A stretch of DNA of 29,122 bases. Source: an uncultured Bacteroidales bacterium (GTDB lineage Bacteria; Bacteroidota; Bacteroidia; Bacteroidales; Muribaculaceae). The translations under genes and the position numbers were made by a program. Where the stretch lies: contig URIC01000031.1 of the NCBI GenBank assembly GCA_900547755.1, positions 1 to 29,122 of the forward strand, in the 5' to 3' direction. Position 1 is the first letter of the stretch. Every line of letters starts with the position of its first letter. A model generated the notes under the pieces. That model ran no database searches. It saw only the letters and a program-made list of their open reading frames with translations, and was not told where the DNA came from. Shown one piece after another: positions 24,283 through 29,122 of this stretch.

Positions 24283-24309
24283 CATTTAGAAAACAAAAAC
24301 ACCACAGAT

Positions 24310-25935
24310 ATGAAGAAATACCTACTTTTACCGGCAGCGCTGCTGCTGGCCGGTCTCACGGCACAGGCACAGAGCGCCATGGACGGGTTCACACTCTCGC
24401 AGCCCGGACTCTACGGCACAGCCCGTTTCATGAGTATGGGCGGCGCTTTCGGCGCACTCGGCGGCGACCTCACCACCCTCTCGTTCAACCCCGCCGGCCT
24501 CGGCGTGTACCGCAGCCATGAACTGAGTCTTACAGGAGCACTCGACTTCCAGAACACCTCTATGGACTTCAATTCGTACAAGACCTCCAAGAGCCACACC
24601 AACGCCTTATTCAACAATATAGGCTATGCGGCTTCCTTCCTCTTCCCCGACAGTCCCATGCGCGCCTTAAACTTCGGTGTGACCTACAACCGCCGCGCGA
24701 ACTTCAACCGCCGCTATTCTGGATACGCGAACTCCATCTCCAACTCCATGAGCAACTATATGGCCGGAGTGGCCAACGCTTATGGCCTGACCCGCAAAGA
24801 CTTCGACACGGATTATCCCTACGACAGCTTCAGTCTGCCCTGGATCGACATTTTAGGTTTTGACTCTTACCTAATCTCTCCGGTCGAAAACGGAGGACAG
24901 ACCAACTGGTACGGCCTTTATGGCGAAGGGACTACGGGTTCCTCATCAATACAGGTAGAAGAGTCCGGAGGCATCAACGAGGGCAACTTCGCCATTGGCG
25001 GCAACCTGTTCGACAAGTTCTACTGGGGTATGGACTTCACCTACCTTGACGTGAACTTCACACGCCGCTCCCTCTATGCCGAGTCTCTGCAAAACGCATA
25101 CGTGATGGACAACGAGGACGGCTACTTCACCAACACAAAAGCCGACTGGGACCTATTCAACTACTATAATGTCACCGGTGGCGGCTTCAATTACAAACTC
25201 GGCTTCATATATAAGCCTATCCAGGAACTGCGTCTCGGTTTCGCTTTCCACACCCCCACCTGGTACTGGCTTGAGGAATACTACTACGCCAACACCCAGT
25301 ACAGCTATCCGCAGAGCGCTATCCCCAATGGCTCCAATGAGACCAACGAGGGAATAGACGGGTACAACAAGTACAACCTGCGCACCCCCTGGAGATTCAT
25401 ATTCAGCGCCGCCGGCGTCATCGAGAACAAGCTGATAATAAGCGCGGATGTAGACTTCACCGACAACCAATATCTGCACTTCTCGGCTCCCAACGACTAC
25501 TACGGCTATCCGGGAGGCTACAAATTCGACCCCTACGCTTCCACCAACAACCAGGTCAAGGACTATTACAAGAGTTCTGTCACTTTCCGCGCCGGTCTGG
25601 AATATCGTCTAAGTCCCTACGTCAGCGTACGTGCCGGTTACGCCCACATCTCGAACCCGGTGAAGGAAGACGCCAAAGAGAACCGTCTGACAATGGTCAC
25701 CGCCGGTACCGACCCCTCCTACCAGCTTGACAATACCACGGACTATGTCACTGCCGGTCTGGGCTATCACTACAAGAACTTCTACGTGGACGCCGCCTAT
25801 GTCTACCGCCACCAGAGCGCCGACTGGCACGCCTTTACAGCAGACCCCGACTATCCCCTTGACTCGGGGGCTCAGGCCAGAATGACCAACTCCAACAATC
25901 AGGTGGTGGTCACCTTAGGCCTCAAGTTCAAATAA
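24310..25935 (+). CDS. OmpP1/FadL/TodX-family outer membrane protein
   Basis: The 541-residue product starts with a signal peptide (MKKYLLLPAALLLAGLTAQAQ). The FadL-family N-terminal region follows: SQPGLYGTARFMSMGGAFGALGGDLTTLSFNPAGLG (split; key are the GGAF and NPAGLG signatures near residues 41 and 60), then a beta-barrel with alternating aromatic residues ending in VVVTLGLKFK. FadL-type proteins let hydrophobic compounds cross the outer membrane. Bacteroidota members are often of unknown substrate. The ATG at 24310 was chosen because the open frame upstream (to 24220) spans the terminator hairpin and would spoil the signal peptide. A strong terminator follows. Confidence 0.87.
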   Translation: MKKYLLLPAALLLAGLTAQAQSAMDGFTLSQPGLYGTARFMSMGGAFGALGGDLTTLSFNPAGLGVYRSHELSLTGALDFQNTSMDFNSYKTSKSHTNALFNNIGYAASFLFPDSPMRALNFGVTYNRRANFNRRYSGYANSISNSMSNYMAGVANAYGLTRKDFDTDYPYDSFSLPWIDILGFDSYLISPVENGGQTNWYGLYGEGTTGSSSIQVEESGGINEGNFAIGGNLFDKFYWGMDFTYLDVNFTRRSLYAESLQNAYVMDNEDGYFTNTKADWDLFNYYNVTGGGFNYKLGFIYKPIQELRLGFAFHTPTWYWLEEYYYANTQYSYPQSAIPNGSNETNEGIDGYNKYNLRTPWRFIFSAAGVIENKLIISADVDFTDNQYLHFSAPNDYYGYPGGYKFDPYASTNNQVKDYYKSSVTFRAGLEYRLSPYVSVRAGYAHISNPVKEDAKENRLTMVTAGTDPSYQLDNTTDYVTAGLGYHYKNFYVDAAYVYRHQSADWHAFTADPDYPLDSGAQARMTNSNNQVVVTLGLKFK

Positions 25936-25961
25936 TACGGACATACTTATCAGACACCACG

Positions 25962-25997
25962 GCGGGGAAAAGCCATTTTTGCTTTTCCCCGCTTTTT
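25962..25997 (+). terminator. Intrinsic terminator after the FadL-like gene
   Basis: Bases 25962-25973 and 25981-25992 form a perfect 12-bp stem (GCGGGGAAAAGC) with a 7-base loop, followed by five T. Confidence 0.95.
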
Positions 25998-26054
25998 ACA
26001 TTTTGAAGTTCTCACATACAACACTCTTCAATAGCAGAATCCAAAAATTATCGC

Positions 26055-26062
26055 TAACTTTG
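26055..26062 (+). promoter_or_regulatory. -7 promoter box directly before the AddB-like gene
   Basis: TAACTTTG, a perfect -7 match, ends 4 bases before the ATG at 26067. No correctly placed TTTG -33 was seen. As for the TPR gene, use of this box would give a leaderless or nearly leaderless transcript. Confidence 0.5.
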
Positions 26063-26066
26063 AGGC

Positions 26067-29000
26067 ATGATTCCATTCCTGCAAAGCGTAGCCATAGAGC
26101 TGACGGCCCGACAAGGGTCTGATTTGGGACATTCCCTGATAGTGGTCCCCCACAAACGCGGCGTCACATTCCTGCGTCGCTATTTTGAAAATGCCCTGCG
26201 CGACCGCTTGCAGCGGCAGCCCGATTCCAGGGAGATGCCACGCATTGTCACTATCTCGGACCATGTAGCCGAAATCTCCGGACTCAAGCGTGCGGGGCGC
26301 CTGCAGGCTCTGTTCACTCTATACGGCGCATACCGCCATGTCTTCGAAAAAGACGCTCCCCCTACCGCCAACGGACTGGAAGAGTTCCGCCGCTGGGGAG
26401 AGACCGCACTCTCGGATTTCAACGATGTGGATATGTACGATGTGGATGCTGACGCGCTTTTCCGCAATCTGGCCGACTACAACGACATTGCCACCGACTT
26501 TCTCACCCCGGAGCAAAGGGCCGTGATAGAGAAATATTTCGGAGTCCTTCATTCGCAGGAAAACGCAAAACGCTTCTGGCGGCATTTCGACCCGAACAAG
26601 CCTGCCCAGAAACGCTTCCTCAGCCTGTGGCAAAAGCTCGCCCCCCTATACCGCGAATTTAGCCGCAGCTTGCAGAAAGCGGGAATAGGCTATCCGGGAC
26701 TGATGCTGCGACGCGCATGCGAGCGCATAGAGAAAGGCGAATACCGATTCTTCGCCGCCAAGGTGGCTTATGTGGGCTTCAACGCCCTCTCCACTATGGA
26801 GCGCCGCCTCTTCAAGGCCGTGAAGCATTGCGACGCACCCGGAGGCGGCTCGCTGGCCGACTTCTTCTGGGATGCCCCCGGACCGGCTTTGGCCGAAAAA
26901 TCGCCTGTGGATGCCGCCCGGTTCCTGCGCAAGAACATTAACGATTTCCCCTGCTCCGTACCTGAGATGGACAACTACTCCGACATCTCAGGATTCCCGG
27001 AAACGATGCAGGAAATTTCATGTCCAGGCAATACGGCGCAGGCCAAGGTGGCGGGACAGCTGTTAGGACAGCTCGACCTTAAGAATATCGACCCGTCGCA
27101 GATTGCCGTAGTGCTTCCTGACGAAGGACTTCTTTTCCCGATGTTCCACTCCATGCCGGGGCACGACCTTAAGGATGTGAACATCACAATGGGTTATCCG
27201 CTGAGGCTCACGGCAGTGGCCAGTTTCATAGACCTGGTACGCAGACTCCAGACACGCTCCCGCGAGGTACGCCGCTCCTCCGAAGGTGGTGTCTGCTTTG
27301 AGACAAGACTGTTCGGCAAAGATGTGCGCGCGCTGCTGACGCACCCTCTTACCCGCACCATCCTGGGACAGAAACAGGCCAACCGCATCAATGGCAGAAT
27401 ACTTGAGTTACACTTGTACTTCGTCACTCTCGAAGACCTGGAACGCCTATCCATCGGGAAAGATGAAGCCGTGCGCTCCGCCCTCAGAGTAATTTTCTCT
27501 CCGCTTCCCCATACCGATGACCCCGCCATGGCCGTCAAAGCGCTGCAGGATGTGCTGGAACTGGCTAAAAAAAATATCTCCGGCTCAAAAGAGACAGAAA
27601 CAGCAGAGAGTCCTGTCAAGACAGCACATATAGACACATATCTTAACGCTTTCAGTGAGTTCACGGCCCAGTGCAAGGCACATGGCATACGTATGCCGGC
27701 CTCAACGGCTTACTCCATGGCCTGCCGTCTTGTGGCATCCGAGACAGTGAATATGCAGGGTGAACCTCTCAGCGGACTCCAGATAATGGGTATGCTCGAG
27801 ACCCGCGCCCTGGACTTCGACTACCTTATCATACCCTCGATGAACGAGCGTGTTTTCCCTCGGAAATTACGCCCGCGCACTTTCATACCCGAAGCACTGC
27901 GAATAGGTTACGGCATGGCCACCACACGCTTCCAGGAGGAGATTTTCGCATATCACTTCTATCGCCTCATAGCCCGCGCCAAAGAGGTTTATCTGCTCTA
28001 CGACGCCTCCCAGGGGGGAGTGAAGAGCGGCGACCCCTCGCGTTATCTGCTTCAGCTGCGCTACCTTTTTGCCGACAAGTGCCCTCTGAAACGTATCTCC
28101 GCACGTTTCCGCCTCTGCCCCGTTGCCCCGGCCTCTGCCAACAGCGCCGGCAAAAAGGAAGTCTCCGACCTGCTGACGGCATATAAGGGAGAGAACCCGC
28201 GGAAACGGCTATCGGCCTCCTCGCTTAAGGACTATATAGCCTGTCCGCAGAAGTTCTTCCTTTCATATATATTGGACAAACGGACGGATGAGGAGCCGGA
28301 AGAGTTTATGGATGCCAAGACCATAGGCAATGTGCTTCACCAGAGCATGGAGTATATGTACAACTCCCTGGCGCCCGGAACGTCGAAACCGGCTCCCGAC
28401 AGCCCCGTCCGCGTAGAGCCGGCCACTATCAGAGCCTGGATGAGCGGAAAGGCTTCCATTGGAGAATATTCTGACCTGAAAGGGGTATTGGAACACTTTG
28501 TCCGCATCAATCATTCTCCATGCGCCGACCCCTCGCGTCCCCTCTCAGGCGATGCCGTCATAATGCTGGAGATGCTGCACCGACAGGTACTCTGGTGCCT
28601 GGAGGCGGACTTGCGCCTCGCCCCTTTCGATTACCTCGCCTCGGAATTGAAGGAAAATTGCCTCTATACCTTGCCGAATGGCGATAAGGTAGGCATGACC
28701 ATGATTATAGACCGCCTGGACCGCATCACCGGCCCCGACGGCAAACCCCGCCTCCGGATTGTAGACTACAAGACCGGAAGTGACGATGTGCAATTCTCCA
28801 AAACGGAGGAGCTATTTAACGGCAACAGCAGCAATAAGAATACCAAGGCTATATTCCAGCTTATGCTCTACGCTATTCTCCTTTCGGAGAAAATGCCGGA
28901 ACTGGCAGGCGGACGCGATATAGCGATTTCCATCTACAAGACACGCCAGCTGAAAAACGACGATTACAACACTCTGATTTCCCACAACGGAAAGCCCGTG

Positions 29001-29122
29001 TACTCCCATCTCCCTTACGTTGCGGAGTTCCGCTCTCGACTTGACAGTTTGCTCGACACCCTCTTTGATGAGGAAGTGCCTTTCGCGCCGCCGGAGAACC
29101 TGCCGGACCCGGTATACGGCAG
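26067..29122 (+). CDS. AddB-like PD-(D/E)XK nuclease, partial (runs off the right edge)
   Basis: An open frame from the ATG at 26067 continues to the window end, more than 1,018 codons without a stop. The C-terminal part is a RecB-type nuclease domain: SASSLKDYIACPQKFF with Cys726, His758 in GNVLHQ, Asp882 in IIDRLD and the catalytic VDYKTG with Asp900 and Lys902. In AddB and Cas4 relatives the first cysteine and three later ones hold an Fe-S cluster; the later ones would lie beyond the edge. The middle has an inactive-helicase-like segment (LETRALDFDYLIIPSMNERVFP near 575-595). There is no Walker A at the N-terminus. The inferred role is the nuclease half of an AddAB-type double-strand-break repair enzyme, with the UvrD-type partner probably just outside the window. 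Confidence 0.85.
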   Translation, partial: MIPFLQSVAIELTARQGSDLGHSLIVVPHKRGVTFLRRYFENALRDRLQRQPDSREMPRIVTISDHVAEISGLKRAGRLQALFTLYGAYRHVFEKDAPPTANGLEEFRRWGETALSDFNDVDMYDVDADALFRNLADYNDIATDFLTPEQRAVIEKYFGVLHSQENAKRFWRHFDPNKPAQKRFLSLWQKLAPLYREFSRSLQKAGIGYPGLMLRRACERIEKGEYRFFAAKVAYVGFNALSTMERRLFKAVKHCDAPGGGSLADFFWDAPGPALAEKSPVDAARFLRKNINDFPCSVPEMDNYSDISGFPETMQEISCPGNTAQAKVAGQLLGQLDLKNIDPSQIAVVLPDEGLLFPMFHSMPGHDLKDVNITMGYPLRLTAVASFIDLVRRLQTRSREVRRSSEGGVCFETRLFGKDVRALLTHPLTRTILGQKQANRINGRILELHLYFVTLEDLERLSIGKDEAVRSALRVIFSPLPHTDDPAMAVKALQDVLELAKKNISGSKETETAESPVKTAHIDTYLNAFSEFTAQCKAHGIRMPASTAYSMACRLVASETVNMQGEPLSGLQIMGMLETRALDFDYLIIPSMNERVFPRKLRPRTFIPEALRIGYGMATTRFQEEIFAYHFYRLIARAKEVYLLYDASQGGVKSGDPSRYLLQLRYLFADKCPLKRISARFRLCPVAPASANSAGKKEVSDLLTAYKGENPRKRLSASSLKDYIACPQKFFLSYILDKRTDEEPEEFMDAKTIGNVLHQSMEYMYNSLAPGTSKPAPDSPVRVEPATIRAWMSGKASIGEYSDLKGVLEHFVRINHSPCADPSRPLSGDAVIMLEMLHRQVLWCLEADLRLAPFDYLASELKENCLYTLPNGDKVGMTMIIDRLDRITGPDGKPRLRIVDYKTGSDDVQFSKTEELFNGNSSNKNTKAIFQLMLYAILLSEKMPELAGGRDIAISIYKTRQLKNDDYNTLISHNGKPVYSHLPYVAEFRSRLDSLLDTLFDEEVPFAPPENLPDPVYG

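Noticed and set aside
24220..24309. Upstream start of the FadL-like protein
   Set aside because: The extension covers a terminator hairpin and places 30 polar residues before an obvious signal peptide.
1..29122. CRISPR arrays, tRNA or rRNA genes, insertion sequences
   Set aside because: No regularly spaced repeats, cloverleaf-like or rRNA-like stretches, transposase frames or terminal inverted repeats were seen in the gaps between genes.

Overview
The window comes from a bacterium of the order Bacteroidales (phylum Bacteroidota). The evidence is: repeated matches to the Bacteroidota housekeeping promoter (-33 TTTG, about 20 bases, -7 TAnnTTTG); a class 3 (Bacteroides/Firmicutes-type) fructose-1,6-bisphosphatase; a cambialistic-type Fe superoxide dismutase with the sequence signature of Bacteroides; ferredoxin-less IorA; and OMP_b-brl/TonB-like outer membrane barrels. 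The flanks are GC-rich. Family and genus cannot be fixed from sequence alone; a Muribaculaceae-like gut lineage is possible. No rRNA, tRNA, CRISPR, transposase or phage gene was seen, and no gene-free stretch exceeds 300 bases.

Region 1 (1-5193, minus strand) is a four-gene catabolic operon: iorA, iorB, a PLP aminotransferase and a 4-hydroxybutyrate/acetate-type CoA-transferase. It has a good promoter in front of iorA and a perfect hairpin at the window edge as its likely terminator. Together the products can transaminate aromatic amino acids, oxidatively decarboxylate the arylpyruvates to aryl-acetyl-CoA with reduction of ferredoxin, and recover the CoA bond energy by CoA transfer.

Region 2 (5300-13549, minus strand) is the accessory part and the main discovery candidate: a compact five-gene cluster for a radical-SAM-modified, double-glycine-leader peptide (RiPP). 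In transcription order it holds a 96-residue precursor with a five-cysteine core, a radical SAM/SPASM maturase with a full set of cluster cysteines, two tandemly duplicated TonB-receptor-like outer membrane barrels, and a peptidase-containing (C39) ABC exporter with an intact catalytic triad. The first two genes are clearly AT-richer than the flanks.

Region 3 (13680-18208, plus strand) starts with a SemiSWEET sugar transporter. A strong promoter follows, whose spacer is a perfect 9-2-9 palindrome, and it drives a periplasmic PD40 protein, cstA (broken by a one-base frameshift in a run of five C), a ThiE/TenI-like protein and sodB. The set ends in a strong terminator.

Region 4 (18241-29122, plus strand) holds a secreted TPR protein, fbp with a yfiC-type tRNA methyltransferase, a secreted Trp/Gly/Arg-Pro-Gly-rich low-complexity protein, a FadL/OmpP1-family outer membrane protein with a strong terminator, and a large AddB-like PD-(D/E)XK nuclease that runs off the right edge. 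Two of these genes have the -7 promoter box only 4-5 bases before the start codon, which predicts leaderless mRNAs.
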